64,000 nt of DNA, from contig JANAVB010015620.1 of the NCBI GenBank assembly GCA_029216955.1, positions 62,001 through 126,000 on the forward strand, written 5' to 3'. The notes below the pieces were generated by a model. It saw nothing but the letters and a program-made list of their open reading frames with translations, had not been told where the DNA came from and made no database searches. Shown here piece after piece: positions 47,928 through 59,187 of this stretch. How positions within the stretch are numbered: position 1 is the first letter of the stretch; each line of letters starts with the position of its first letter. Source of the DNA: Iris pallida. Lineage: Eukaryota; Streptophyta; Magnoliopsida; Asparagales; Iridaceae. A program made the translations under genes and the position numbers.

Positions 47928-48871
47928 AGGATCGATGGCACCTCTAAAGGGGGTGAATAGAGTGCAACAGAAAATAATTACCAATTAAAAACTAAGCAGA
48001 TGAAGCAATCATATAATTAAAATTTCAAATGCAATGAAGTAAAGCAATAACTAGTGGAGGCAAGAAAGCAATACGCAGACACAGCAGGTTTACTAGTCTA
48101 GTTCACGAGAACTCTTGCTCGCTATAATCCAATATTTTGTATAGAGATTACACCGCATGTTTTACTCCGAGGAACACGCCAAATTCAATACCGTCATATT
48201 TTTATCCGAAGCCCATGAACAAACTTCAACAATACCTTTATGGGAAAAGCTTTTATACGCCAAGCTTTGTACAACTCGAATACTCCTAATTGTAAACCAC
48301 CGATACTAGAAGGATGTGATTTATTTTGGAGATTTGAAGATCGAAGCTTTGTAAATTAAATAGAAAGCTTAGGAATATATAGAGAAGATAAAGATTGAAT
48401 GGGTGAATAGAAATGGGAATTTCTTCTCTTTTTATAGGATTTTCTAGGATATAGTTTGGACAAAACTCAGTATCCTAACGTTCATAATTTTGAACGTTGG
48501 TAATCCAAAAGAATAGGAAAATCTGCTGACCGGAAGAAATTCCAGGTGACCGAGTTCGGTCCGAGTTCAGTTAGAACTCTGGCCGAGTGCGGTTGCCAGG
48601 GGATCTGGTCAACTTGATTTGGTTTAAGCTTTTGGATATGGGTTTGGTTTGGGTCAGGAAATGGATCAAGGATGGGATTTAGGTTTAGGTTCTAAATGAC
48701 AGTAATCCCGACCATAACTTTTTTAGACTTAATAAAAGAAAAAGAAATACATAATAAATATGACAATTTTGTGGAGATGAAATCTGTAAATTTTTGTTTC
48801 TTTTCATATCAAGTTAGAAGTTTTTAAGTCAATTATCGAAATCGGTTTGACCATGGCTAAATGAGCCAACA
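47928..48871 (-). repeat. 5' LTR of the copia element
   Basis: The 944-bp LTR starts (minus strand) TGTTGGCTCATTTAGCC and ends with TCTATTCACCCCCTTTAGAG followed by GTGCCATCGATCC. It is related to the solo LTR at 26418-27358 in length, both ends and the GAGTTC/GAACTC-type repeats near 48550-48590. GACTG at 48872-48876 is the expected target duplication. Confidence 0.82.
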
Positions 48872-49173
48872 GACTGGACTTGTATTGGTGGTCGTAGGCA
48901 TCACATATTACGTGTATTTTTCTTTGTTTGGCCTCAGAGCAATTTGTGGTTTGTATCTTTTTTTAGTACGGTCTATTTTTCATACCCGCACACCCCAACA
49001 TTTATAGATTTTATTCCATTTTTGGCAATTTCTATTGAATCTTTTAGGATTATGATTCAATAATATGGTATGATTTGGAAAAATATTGACTAAATCTTTC
49101 CCTGATATTTACTTTAATTGAACTAGGATTATGTCTTTATGTTTTGACCAGAATATTTTACTTTAATCTTTTC
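48872..49173. other. AT-rich stretch between copia LTR and Tat leader ORF
   Basis: About 300 bp are T-rich on the plus strand. There is no open frame and no terminus other than the copia boundary. It is probably Tat interior downstream of the leader ORF, disrupted by the copia insertion. Confidence 0.5.
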
Positions 49174-50318
49174 CTATTGTTCTGGCTCCTCTTCTGTTGA
49201 CACCTTCTTCCCGAGGCGATGTTGGAGGGACGTTGATGATTGCAGCCGCTGGAACACGGACTGCCTTGGTGGGGCTGCTATCTTGCAACAACAGTTGATG
49301 GTGACTACAACATATGTGTGCCCTGTAAGGGGTGCATTGTGCTTGTCAGTCGACTCTCCTGATTGGTGTTTGTGAATGATCACATTACGCAAATTGTTGA
49401 AGGAGAGTGCCACCTTCACACCTCCATCAGGCGTATGGCAAGGCCAAGCGCCGGGGTGGTCAAGTGAATACTGTACCCCTTGATCCGACGCAAAAGATGC
49501 GCCCAGATTTGTAGTAGGGAAGCAACATTTAGAGTGGCTTGAACCAGCCTCAGACGCACAACTAATGTAGGTGCGGGGGTTCAAGACCACTGAGTTTGCC
49601 TTGCACGACTTGGTTGCGAACGTAGCAGATGCGCCCAAGTGTGACAAGGACTTTGAAGGTCGGCTCGTTTCTGGCGCAGAAGCACCCGAGTCAACCTTGT
49701 ACAGTTTACCATTGGCAGCGCGCATGATTGTGAGCGCATGACTCTGGCTCACTGTTGGCACAGCACGTTCGAGACGCATGGCCTGTACTGCCTTGGACTT
49801 CTTCGTACCAGCCTGCTGGGGCTCATAGTACCCAGAGTCTAAATTATCCTCGCCCCGACAGCGAGTGAGTCTGTCAAAGACAGATACCTTCTGTGGCGCA
49901 TCAGAGTGAATGCATAGGACGTTAGCTGCGCCCCTGCTCCGTCGATGCATCTTCTTTGTCTGAGAAGAAGAAGATTGGAAGATGTGGTCGGCCCCACGCT
50001 TCCCCGAGGGATGTGCTGCACCCGCAGGCGCATCTTGGCTGCTGAGGACGTCAGCGGGAAGGGAAGGCTATATTGGCGCATCCTCTTCAGTGGTGGTGCC
50101 AGGGGACTCGACCTTGCACACCCAGATTTGGTGAGTCTTTTTCGGCTTCGGCAGCCGCTTCGAAGGACTTGCACTGCCTTCAGAGATAAACTCTTCATAT
50201 GCCTGTTGATTGAGGCGTACGACCAGCGTCTTGTGGGAGAAGCCCACTTTTACGTTGTCAGATTGTGACACAGCTTTCTCAGCAGAGGAGAAAGGGGTCC
50301 CCAGCAGAGTCGCCAACT
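49174..50318 (-). pseudogene. Tat-element leader ORF (gag N-terminus or pre-gag ORF)
   Basis: One frame runs from the PBS at 50318 to a TAA at 49174, broken only by a TAG at 50066-50068 after TTEEDAPI. Features: KRLPKPKKTHQIW near 50160, KVSVFDRLTRCRGED near 49895-49850, and RQSVFQRLQSS near 49240. The SVF-RL motif pair is common in gag-linker regions of plant Tat and Athila-type elements. There is no ATG in the first part; the first ATG is at 49950, so either a non-ATG or spliced start is used or the start is lost. No zinc knuckle or capsid core is seen. Function is unknown beyond being the first ORF after the PBS. Confidence 0.55.
50296..50316 (-). other. Primer-binding site of the Tat element
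   Basis: TGGCGACTCTGCTGGGGACC on the minus strand lies three bases after the LTR end. It is the tRNA-Arg type site typical of Ogre/Tat-lineage elements. It fixes the element's orientation. Confidence 0.8.
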
Positions 50319-50651
50319 TGTTTGCCACTAAAATCTTTTGATTGCAATTTCAATTACAAACAGAACAGTGTTACAATGTAGGACTTAGATATAGTCTTAG
50401 GAGTACACTTTTGTTTATAGCTGGGTCCTGTGTCGATGGAGCGAGTGGTAATACATTGACTCCATTGATGATCTGACGGTGGTTTTCGCTTCTCTGAAGG
50501 TCTGAGTTTCTCTGGGTGCTGGAGCTTGCGGAGAGGAAGAAGACGTTGAGTGTCTCTTTCGATCTCTGTGAGTGAACTCTGATGCACTGGTTGCGACTGT
50601 CTTTGACTGTGCGTCTCTATATGTCTGTGTGTGTGGAAGAAGAAAATGATC

Positions 50652-50668
50652 CCTCTATTTATAAGCAG
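50652..50668 (-). promoter_or_regulatory. TATA box of the Tat LTR, sense direction
   Basis: CTTATAAATAGAGGGATC on the minus strand lies about 340 bp before the LTR end. This is a suitable place for the start of R and the genomic RNA. Confidence 0.55.
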
Positions 50669-51540
50669 CAGGTTGGGCTGCTCATGTGCACATATATAGG
50701 ATGCGCCTGTACGTGGGAACTCCACGTGGTTGAAGTTGCGGAAGACGCATGGATGATGCACCATCATTTGTGGGTTGAATCCTTCATACTGCATTTGTGG
50801 GCTGGTACATAGCAGGGGAGAAGATCTTTCAGTTGCTGAGATCCTGGGTGATTAGCACCATTTCATAGGCTGAGTTGAGTCAAAGGACACGTGGCACATG
50901 TCCGTGGCTCAAAGATCTAGAATTTGGTGGAGGATAATCCGATAGGATGCACCTGAGATTGGGTGCATGAGAAGACTTTGGCTTGTAACCTTTAGGAGTT
51001 ACGAACCAGTCTGGCGTACGACTTTTGAGGCGCATGCGAGTCTTTGGACGCATGACCGCAGAGGCGTATACGAGTGGTTGGTCGGCCACGTGGGTTGTAA
51101 CCGTCAGAGGAAAGTAATGATGATGCTGACGTCAGCGACGTTTCATTTTCTGTAAAAGCTGCCAACTGTTCAGTTCTCGGAAGACGTGCTGCCAACTCTG
51201 TCACTTTGGCATTAATTGCTTGATGGGGTGATGCGTCGATTTGTACCCCACTGGGCGCTCGGGTCTATGTTGATTAGGACGTATGGATCTGTGCTCCGTT
51301 GGGCGCATCCATACAGAGAGCTTGGTACTGACGGGCGCATCTATACGATGCGCGGTGTCTGACCTACACATCCGTTTGCATGACGCGTCTTTTATTGGTC
51401 CGACTGTTGAGTTCTTCAAGTGCTTTAAATAGCCATTTTGGCTTAGCTGAATTGAAGGATCAGGTTCATCACCATAAATATAAATTCATTGCAAAGGATT
51501 CGGAGATCCTGCCACTTGGCGCATGGGTTTGATTTCCCCG

Positions 51541-51552
51541 GCCTATAAATAG
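51541..51552 (+). promoter_or_regulatory. TATA box of the Tat LTR, antisense direction
   Basis: GCCTATAAATAGCAGC on the plus strand is conserved with 780-791. It points toward the antisense gene at 52661. The ATG at 51597 matches that at 834 (MNLF/MNLFAR-type start). Confidence 0.45.
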
Positions 51553-52282
51553 CAGCAAGGAGAGAGTTTGCTTCTCGTTCTCTCACGTCTTCCCGAATGA
51601 ACTTATTTGCTCGAGCACATTCTGTTGACAAGATGCTCCCGAGGGTGAAGATGCGATGAGTTGTCTTCATATGCACTCGTGAAGGTGACTTTTGCATCCA
51701 AAAGTCAGAATCGTGGGGTTCTAAGGCAGGCCGAAGGTGCTTGTTGCATCCAAAGATCGGGATGCTTGAGCCCCGTCTTCGTTATGCCAGAAGAGCCGCA
51801 GATCGTAATTGCGGTGCTCTCCTCTTCCTTGGGCTTTGGAGAGCTCTTTCTCCAGCTAGAGTAGGGTTGGCTGCCTACTCTGGTTCTGTCCAAAGCTGCT
51901 CCTTTAGCCGAAGTAAGTGATCGGGTCGAAGTGGAGCACATAGGCTGAGATGATGCGCCTAACTAAGACGCTAGAATAGATACGCCTGACTGAGACGCTG
52001 AAGAGACGCACCTGACGGAGGATACGCCAGGCAGGGGGCACATGGCCTTTGCTGTGCCTGGCTGTAGTCTTGGGATCTTTTTTTTGTAGAAATTCTCCTT
52101 TATAAAGCCTTTTTTAGACATGTAATAGACTTTTGTATGAAAATAAAAAAAATCCTCTTTTGATGTCTATCCTTTGCTGCCTTTTGCTGTACCAAGTACT
52201 TCGTCTGAGCTCCCTGGCGCATGTATGTTAGGCGCATGAGAATTCTGGCCTTTGGATGCACCTGGAATTCCATGCTTCTACA

Positions 52283-52305
52283 AGACCCCCTTCAAAGTTT
52301 TTAAA
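52283..52305 (-). other. Polypurine tract of the Tat element
   Basis: AACTTTGAAGGGGGTCT on the minus strand abuts the LTR start TGTAGAAGCATGG. Confidence 0.75.
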
Positions 52306-52548
52306 AAATTTCGTCAAGTTTTGGAATACTTTGAATAAGAAGCACGGTGTTGACTTCAATGGGGCGCATAACTGTTCGGGGCGCATGATTGCTCTGCGTA
52401 TCTTTGATGAGGCGCATGCTCCTCTCAATTTTAAATGCCATATGATAACGCTTTGGAATAAATAGAAAGATTAATGATGATCTTTTGGTTTATTCGCAAT
52501 TATCACTTCGCAGAACCCTAAGCGGCGGCTGACGTCATCCAAGCCTAT

Positions 52549-52560
52549 AAATAGGCATCT
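52549..52560 (+). promoter_or_regulatory. TATA box of the antisense gene
   Basis: GCCTATAAATAGGC lies about 100 bp before the ATG at 52661, outside the LTR and on the plus strand. Its spacing fits a transcript starting near 52585. It follows TGACGTCA-like sequence (GGCTGACGTCATCC near 52529), a bZIP-type site. Confidence 0.6.
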
Positions 52561-52781
52561 GGTAGAGAGGAAGAGAGTCTTCTACTTTCTGCCAAAGCTT
52601 TCTTCTTCTTTAGAGTTCTTTTCTCCTTCTTCTTTGAGAACCTTTAGTCCTTTTCGAGAAATGGCTCCCAAAACTCCTCGCGGTGGTGCTGGCCGAGGAC
52701 GAAGCAAAAGAAAAGAGCCTGTGGAGGCTTCTGTTGATGCTGTCCCCAGGACGCCCGTCGACGTTCGGCCGGCGGTGATTG

Positions 52782-53302
52782 GTGGGTTTTTGTTACTCTT
52801 TGTCGTTGCTTTCTGAACTTTGAGAAACAAAAAATCTTCTTTTAGAACTCGTAAACGCTGACGCGTATGGACTCGAGTCCTAATGATGTGCTAAAGCTTT
52901 TTGCTGACGCGCATGGACTTCGAGTCCTGATGATGCGCTGAAGCATCTTGTTGACGCGCATGGACTTCGAGTCCTGATGATGCGCTGATGCTTCTCGCTG
53001 ACGCCCATGGACTTTGAGTCCCGATGATGCGCTGAAGCTTCTTTTCGACGCGCATGGACTTTGAGTCCTGATGATGCGCTAAAGCTTCTTGCTGACGTGC
53101 ATGGACTTCGAGTCCTGATGATGCGCTGAAGCCTCTTACTGACGTGCATGGACTTCGAGTCCTGATGATGCGCTGAAGCCTCCTTTCAGATGCGTCTGAG
53201 CTTGGGTTCAGTGTGTGCGCTTCTGATGAGAACTCGGCTCAGATTATATTTCTTTGTTGTTTTAACATATCTGAGTTTTTATTGTCTTTCCCTAACCGCC
53301 AG
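52782..53302 (+). other. Intron 1 of the antisense gene, with tandem array
   Basis: Donor ATTG/GTGGGT and acceptor CCGCCAG/TTTCG are in matching phase (one base before, two after). The intron is filled by a tandem array at about 52860-53190: seven units of about 46 bp with the core GCATGGACTTCGAGTCCTGA followed by TGATGCGCTGAAGC. Inside the unit GGACTTCGAGTCC is a palindrome-like hairpin. Confidence 0.55.
52860..53190. repeat. Tandem array of about 46-bp units, 7 copies
   Basis: Units carry GACGCGCATGGACTTCGAGT then CCTGATGATGCGCTGAAGC, with small variations (GACTTTGAGTCC, GACGTGCATGG). The GCGCATG and ATGCGC words are the same ones that fill the LTR. Confidence 0.92.
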
Positions 53303-55607
53303 TTTCGATGACCGTCTCGCTTTTGGACGAAGTACTTCTGGACGCTGTTCTCTGTCAGATGGGAGTCGATTATAACGAGGAGGTAATAAATCCTGCCCAA
53401 GCTGCCATCACGCTGGATCAGTCCTCCGAGAGAATGACCCAAATCAAGGAGCAACAGTATGTATTTTTCCAGTGGATGATGGAGCACGACAGTTTGCAAT
53501 CTGCCGTTCCTGGTAATGAGACTTTCCTGAAGCCTGAGTTCCTGTTCGGGGATCGCCTTACTTCTACTGAAGCGAAGGTGCTGAGGATCAAGGAAGATTG
53601 GTTCTTCTCAGCCAAAGGGGTGTACATGTTCATGAAGCAGCTCGAGCGGTACTGGCCTTTGACGGCTTTCTGCCGTCTTGCTTCCAAGGGGAGGATGTCA
53701 TGGGAGTTAACCCCGTCCCAGGAGGAGCGGTGACGGGCACCATCAGGATCGATGCTACCTCAAACCAGAGGGATATTTTGGTTGCCATACGGGCTGGGCC
53801 TTCTTTTACCTGGCAAACTCTTCGTCCTGGGAGTACTTATAGCGACGTCCCTGCCGACACTTTTGTCTTTGGTCCTTCGACTTTCGTTAATCGTATGCTA
53901 TCATCGAAGTGGTCATACCCAAAGGGTGATTTTCGGGTAGAGGGCTGGTGTCATTATATATCCAAGTGGGACAAGCTGACACTCTGGGTTCTGACGAAGT
54001 TTCGAACCAAACTCAGAGAGATTGGACTGACTGTCGCTATCCGTGCCACCCAGACGGGCGTCGACATCAACAGGCATATATTTCTTGCACTCCAGGAGAT
54101 GTTTAATACCCAGACCGAGACCTTCTTCACTCCGGTGGGGGAACTAGGACTTGTACTTCATGAAATATATGAGGTGTCCAGGCTTCCTTGGGGATCAGAA
54201 CCCTATGAGGAGTACTTCCCGACTAACAAGGAGTTCCATGTCTTGGGGGACAAAGAAGAGGAGATGATGGCTATTTTCAAAAAAGTAGGAAGTCACCATT
54301 ATTATATACAGAAGAAGGATAAGGGCGGGGTGCAGTCCCACATGACTGCTTGGAGGGATTCTGTCTTTGAGCAAGACAAGGAGGATCCCTCTCAGTTCAC
54401 GACTCCGCCAGCTCTTTCCAGTACTAAGGTGCTCTCTGAAATGAGCAGACTGAATGAGAAGAGTCCCCAGGAAAACGCAGACCGAGAATCGGACGAGTGT
54501 TCCTATAGCTGTTTTTGGCACCTCATTCATCGGATGTCGAAAGCAGTGTTGGCTGCTTATTTGATGATCTGGCTCCGGGATTACGTCTTTTCAGACGGGT
54601 CAGGCTCTGTGGAGAGGGTGACCCAGAACCTGATCCTGCTAGCTGTGAAGTTAATTTTTGGCCATCCCTTGGCTCTACTCCCCGCGATGGTATGCAACCT
54701 GCTGCGAGGTCTACGAGAATTCGCAGGTGACGTTGTTCACGAACGAGGTAAGAACGGCAACTTTTCTCGTGTCGAACTGCCATTTCACTACCTGATGGGG
54801 TGGTTGATTTTGTACCATCCCAATGTAATGAGTCCGGGACAGGAAGAAGACCACGTAGCCAGGAACGCATTCCTTCGCCACTTCTACCAGAGGAAGTGGC
54901 TGCATACGGGCGTTCCTGTTTGTAGGAGGGTTTTGTCCTACCTTCAGGGATAGAAAATCACTAAAGTTGGTCCCATTTTTACCGACTTCGAAGCAAATGA
55001 AGATTTAGCTGATTCGGGTGAAGATGCAACAACTCTGTCTCCGTAGGAATTTCGTTGTTTCCAAAGCATCTGGCCATCCCATTTGGTGTACAGGAATAAG
55101 AAACATTGTTACTTGGAACCGTACTTGCTGAGTTATGTCGTACGTCAATTCGGCTATGCCCAGTTGATGTTGGAGAACCCCAGTACCAGCCTGGGGTATA
55201 TTGGAAGTCTGCTGGACGGGGCACGAACTTGGCATTACTACAATATCGGATGTACTGGAGCTCGCTTTACCATGCCAGTTCTGAATCCGCAGCCGTCGAT
55301 TCTTTTCTCAGCAGCCAAATTTTATTGTATGATAAACACTGTATCCCCTGGATATGATAGGGAGACCAGTTTTATTGTCGGCACCCAATTGGAGGCAACT
55401 GGGAATATGTTGGCGAAGGCTCGATCGTACCGTCCGCTAGAGGTTGGTTATCGAGGTACCCCTGACGTATCCTCGGAGGGTACTCAGGCAGAGCCCTCGG
55501 CTGATCGCCCGAATAGACGTACCTGTACAGAGGCCGGTTCTTCTGTGCCGAAGAGGCAGAGGAAAGCAATGTCACCCGAGGTGTCAACAGAATCAGCTCC
55601 TGTGGAG

Positions 55608-55675
55608 GTAAGGATGTCCCACATAGTCTGGTTAGTTTTACTATGTTTGTGGCATATGCTTTCTTTTTGTAGTAG
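55608..55675 (+). other. Intron 2 of the antisense gene
   Basis: GTGGAG/GTAAGGATG and TTTTTGTAGTAG/CCACTG are good plant splice sites 68 bp apart, with a T-rich body. Unspliced, the frame ends at 55682. Spliced in phase 0 it continues PVE-PLKRRPRTPRSGASR into the long acidic exon. Confidence 0.65.
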
Positions 55676-57231
55676 CCACTGAAAAGGAGACCCCGAACTC
55701 CGAGATCGGGTGCGAGCAGACCAAAGTGGGTGGCGGGCTCATCTACTGAGCGCATTCCGCCAATTGTGCTGTTTCCCATGGAGGAGAACCCGGATGATGT
55801 GACTTCTGTGGAGATACAAGCTGTCGTGAGGGCTTCTGGTATCGAGGTCCCAGCAGAGGTTGTTCTTCCAAATGAGGAAGAGGAATGGAGTTCGTCTTCT
55901 TCGGATGACGTTCCTCCAGAGGTCCTTGAGCCTGTAGTAGGAGCAACATGCAAGGTTGTAACAGAGGAGAGGGCTGATTCCCCTCCTCGTCATGATGAAG
56001 GGAGGTCGACTATACCGTTACCGAGCCCTACCCCAGACACAGTAGCGGACGCCGAGCTGGTTGCCGATCGGGAGGTACCGACAGATTCTATTCCTGTAGA
56101 GGAATTCGATAAGGAAGGCGGGACTCGTCTGTCGAGCCTAACTCCAGGAGAGCCAAGTCAGGAAACAGGTGCTGATCTTGTTGTTTCGCTGGAGGAGGAA
56201 GGTCCTGTGCGGCTTGCTGATAGTGTTTTGGAGACGGAGGATACCGCCCCAGATGTCGGTGGTCCCTCCGAGATTGAAAAGGGTAAGGGTTTGCTGGTTG
56301 AACCCTCTGTCGCTCCTTCCACTTGGGGGACGATATCGGCACCCCACTCGGCTCCTACCGCACTCTTGGCTCCGCTAGCGAGCAGCGAAGTTCAAGTCCT
56401 CATCGAGAAAGAGTACGCTGATGTCGAGGTTTCATCCTCGCAGATTGAAGTCGGTGGATCTTCATCAGGTCTGTCATCCATCACCGTAGCTCCTACAACT
56501 CCTGCTATGACGCCTCAGGTATTAGCAGATGCGGATGAGTATATACAATTTGTTGCAGTATACAAGATGCTGCAGAAGGGCGTATCAACGGTGCTGAATG
56601 CGAATGGGAGTTTCGTGATGGCAAAATCCATAACGCTCCCTTCCATTGGTTTGATACATTCACACCGTAGCCACGATCATGTGGCCGAGATTCTAGAGGC
56701 ATCGGTAGCCGAGCTCGACCAGCTTTTTTCGAGCTTCAGAGTATCCGGCGAAATAACTTTTCTGCTCTGATAGAAGCAGAAAATGAGAAATTGATAGCTG
56801 AAATCGGGTCGTCGTATCAGGCCACGGTGGCTGTCTGGGACCGCGAGGTGGCCGAAGCTGAGGTGGCGGTGGAGAGGCTATCTCCATCCACGCAGAAAAA
56901 GGTAGAGTTACGGGCCTCGTTGGAAGCTAGCATAGCGGAGGTCACCGCCAAGATCCGCCTCCTTGAAGACCAGCGAGCCCAACTCTTGTTAGATGCTGAG
57001 CAAGTCCTGGCTGAACATGTAGCATCTAAGGAGGAGGAAGCAACTTTTACCCGCCAGATTCTTTCCCTGGCCCACCAGCGAAAACAACTAGACGAGAAGT
57101 ATGAGAATGATACTGCCCCTGAAGCTGTAGAGGTGATGCGTCAAGAAGCCGAACGCCGGGTCTTGGCGACCGCAAAGACTCGGGCGGAAGACTTGAAGCA
57201 TCGGATTGAAGATTTCTGCCAATCCCAATGA

Positions 57232-57886
57232 TGCTTAGGGATTGTAGTCTCTCCTTTTTTTGTTATATTGTCGTTTACAACTTCTGCTGGGGATGTAATC
57301 CTTTACTTTAATAAATAAAAAATGAAGAATTTTGTGGTGTGTTCATTTTTTCTATCATGAACTAGTGATTTGTGTGGACCTATTATCTTTTGCACAACTT
57401 AGTTTTTAGGTACAGATAATAATTTTGAGAGAAACGACATGTTTGCTTAGAGGTAATATGGACGTGGTAAATATAGGATTCAAATGATGGAATCTTCCTA
57501 CTCAGAGGTGTTATGGACGTTGTAGGAGTGACTCTGGAGGGATACGCGGAACTACTCAGAGGTAATATGGACATAGAAGTTCTGCGATCGATGTACGGCA
57601 ACGCGGGGATTGTCTGTACGGGATGTTTACTCATAGGTAATATGGACGTGGTAAACAAGATAAGTAGCACAATCTTATTTAGTGTAAGATTCTGCTTTGC
57701 ATGGCGTAGAGGAGCAACTCAGAGGTAATGTGGACGTGGTTGTTCTTCTACTGAGGATAGAATGCCACAGAACAACTGGGTTCCGAAAGCATAAGATTTT
57801 GTGAAGGGAAGATATACGTGAGCTCTGATAATCAGGTCCACTGACTCCCTTTTTTGGTAGAGATGAAAGTACATGTCTGAAAGATG
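57232..57886. other. Spacer between the convergent genes, with dispersed repeat
   Basis: An AATAAATAAAAAATG poly(A)-type signal lies near 57310 for the antisense gene. Between 57445 and 57745 there are five copies of CTCAGAGGTAATATGGACGT (variants: GCTTAGAGGTAATATGGACG, CTCAGAGGTGTTATGGACGT, CTCATAGGTAATATGGACGT, CTCAGAGGTAATGTGGACGT) at uneven spacing of about 50-90 bp. No coding frame is credible. Confidence 0.7.
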
Positions 57887-59187
57887 TCATGAGTAGTACT
57901 TTTTAAGGAACTTGCCGTTGATGGGCATCATGAACAAGTCCCCGTTCGGTCGAGCGAGGCGGTAAGCCCCATTTGAGTATACCGTCTCTATGATGAAAGG
58001 TCCCTCCCACTTGGGCTCGAACTTTCCTAGTATTTTGTGAGTCAACACCATCGGCCTCCTGACTGCTAGGACCAGGTCGCCAACTTGGAAGGTCCTCTAC
58101 TTGACCTTTTTGTTGAAAGCCTATGATATACAGGCTTGATAGAGTTCAATGCGCTGCTGAGCTAGAAGACATTTTTCGTCAAGAGCCTCCAGTTCTTGCA
58201 GACGGCGGCGTTGATTATCTTCTTCTGCAATTGGTTTATGATTGCTATACGGAGTGAGGGTATCTGAATCTAGAGTGGCAGTTCCGTTTCGCTCCCGTAG
58301 ACTAAGAAGAACGTAGTATTGCCCGTCGGAGTCTGTACCGTTGTACGGTAGGCCCAAAGACATTCGCCGAGCTTTTCATCCCAGTCGTATTTGTTGGATG
58401 ACACAACCTTTTTGAGTAGCTTGACTATAGTCTTGTTAAAAGCCTCGGCCAATCCGTTTGCTGTCAGATTGTAGGCAGTTGATGCCACGTTCTGAATGCG
58501 GTTCTTATCACAGAATCTGCTGAAAACATGGCTGATGAACTGAGGACCATTGTCGTGGATGATCCTGTGGGGTACCCCGAAACGGTAGATGACATGATGC
58601 TTGGTGAAGCTGATCACCCTAGAGATTTTCACTTCCGTCAGTGGAACTGCTTTTGCCCATTTGGAGAAGTAGTCGATGATGGCTAGGATGAAGCGGTGTC
58701 CCCTCGATGAAGGAGGGGTGATAGGTCCTACAATGTCCATGCCCCAAGCTTCGAAGGGCCAAGAGGCAACCGTAGGATGTAGTGGTTCCGATGGTGTATG
58801 GATAAAATCGACGTGAAGTTGGCAAGCATGGCACTTTTTAGCATAGTCGACAGCGTCGGCTGCCATGGTTGGCCAGTAGTAATCCATACGTCGCAGTCGA
58901 TCCTGCAACTTAGGGCCAGGTTGATGAGCCCCGCAAGTTCCATCATGAGCTTCCCGAAGGGCTTCAGCCGCTTCTTCGTTGGATAGACATCGAAGGAGAA
59001 GTCCATCGAAGGAACGTCGGTACAGCATTTTAGTAGCTGTATCATAATAAAATTGAAGGGAACGCCTTCTGACCGAGATGACTTCTTTCGGGTCTTCTGG
59101 AAGAATTCCATAGACAGCGAAGTCGATGAATGGGAACCTCCAGTCTCGAACATTAACACCGGCACTTGTTGTCATGGTATGGGCCAT
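57887..59187 (-). pseudogene. Tat integrase
   Basis: The zinc domain has H...H then CHACQLHVDFIH. The catalytic core is WPFEAWGMDIVGPITPPSSR, IIHDNGPQFISHVFSRFCDK and LTANGLAEAFNKTIVKLLKK, so all of D,D,E are present. LVYGSETELPL is followed by a frameshift near 58280, then ELEALDEKCLLAQQRIELYQ. A TAG lies near 58100. The GPY/F tail VGDLVLAVRRPMVLTHKILG ends with a stop at 57887. The sequence type is that of Tat/Athila-group integrases without a chromodomain. The wide separation of its end from the PPT (5.6 kb) is filled by the antisense gene. Confidence 0.87.

Larger units (their letters stand above)
44370..48871 (-). mobile_element. Ty1/copia element, 5' LTR through start of RT
   Basis: Domain order on the minus strand is LTR, gag, zinc knuckle, protease, integrase, RT, that is integrase before RT as in copia. 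RT is cut at 44370 by LTR D, and the rest of RT, RNase H and the 3' LTR are not in the window. The gag type (a UBN2-like domain with SQVKESKI) and linker suggest a SIRE-like or related lineage; this is tentative. Confidence 0.85.
50319..52282 (-). repeat. Complete Tat-lineage LTR with internal sequence on both sides
   Basis: The 1,964-bp LTR is bounded by TG...CA, with a PBS on its left and a PPT on its right. It serves as 5' LTR for the fragment at 49174-50318 and as 3' LTR for the body at 52283-60120. It has many GCGCAT/ATGCGC motifs. Its right 1.37 kb aligns with 1-1702. Confidence 0.87.
52661..57231 (+). pseudogene. Intron-containing antisense gene of the Tat element, plant-mobile-domain-like
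   Basis: Proposed exons are 52661-52781, 53303-55607 and 55676-57231. Both joins keep the reading frame. The start ATG opens MAPKTPRGGAGRGRSKRKEP, a basic tail. Exon 2 has WDKLTLWVLTKFRTKLREIG, then FFTPVGELGLVLHEIYEVSR near 54124-54183. AAYLMIWLRDYVF near 54550 and GHPLALLPAMVCNLLRGLRE near 54659-54718 match the pattern of the plant mobile domain (PMD, aminotransferase-like) by eye. Exon 3 is acidic and Ser/Pro-rich, then a coiled coil (RASLEASIAEVTAKIRLLED near 56920). Lesions: a frameshift between 53598 and 53733, TAG at 54951 and 55044, and a one-base shift at the T-run 56724-56729. Additional antisense ORFs before the 3' LTR are known in Tat elements. The role is unknown; it could be a chromatin or silencing-related accessory protein. 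Confidence 0.65.

Noticed and set aside
49174..50328. Start codon at 50328 for the Tat leader ORF
   Set aside because: The codon there is GTG and lies in the LTR/PBS junction. I kept the frame but not that start.
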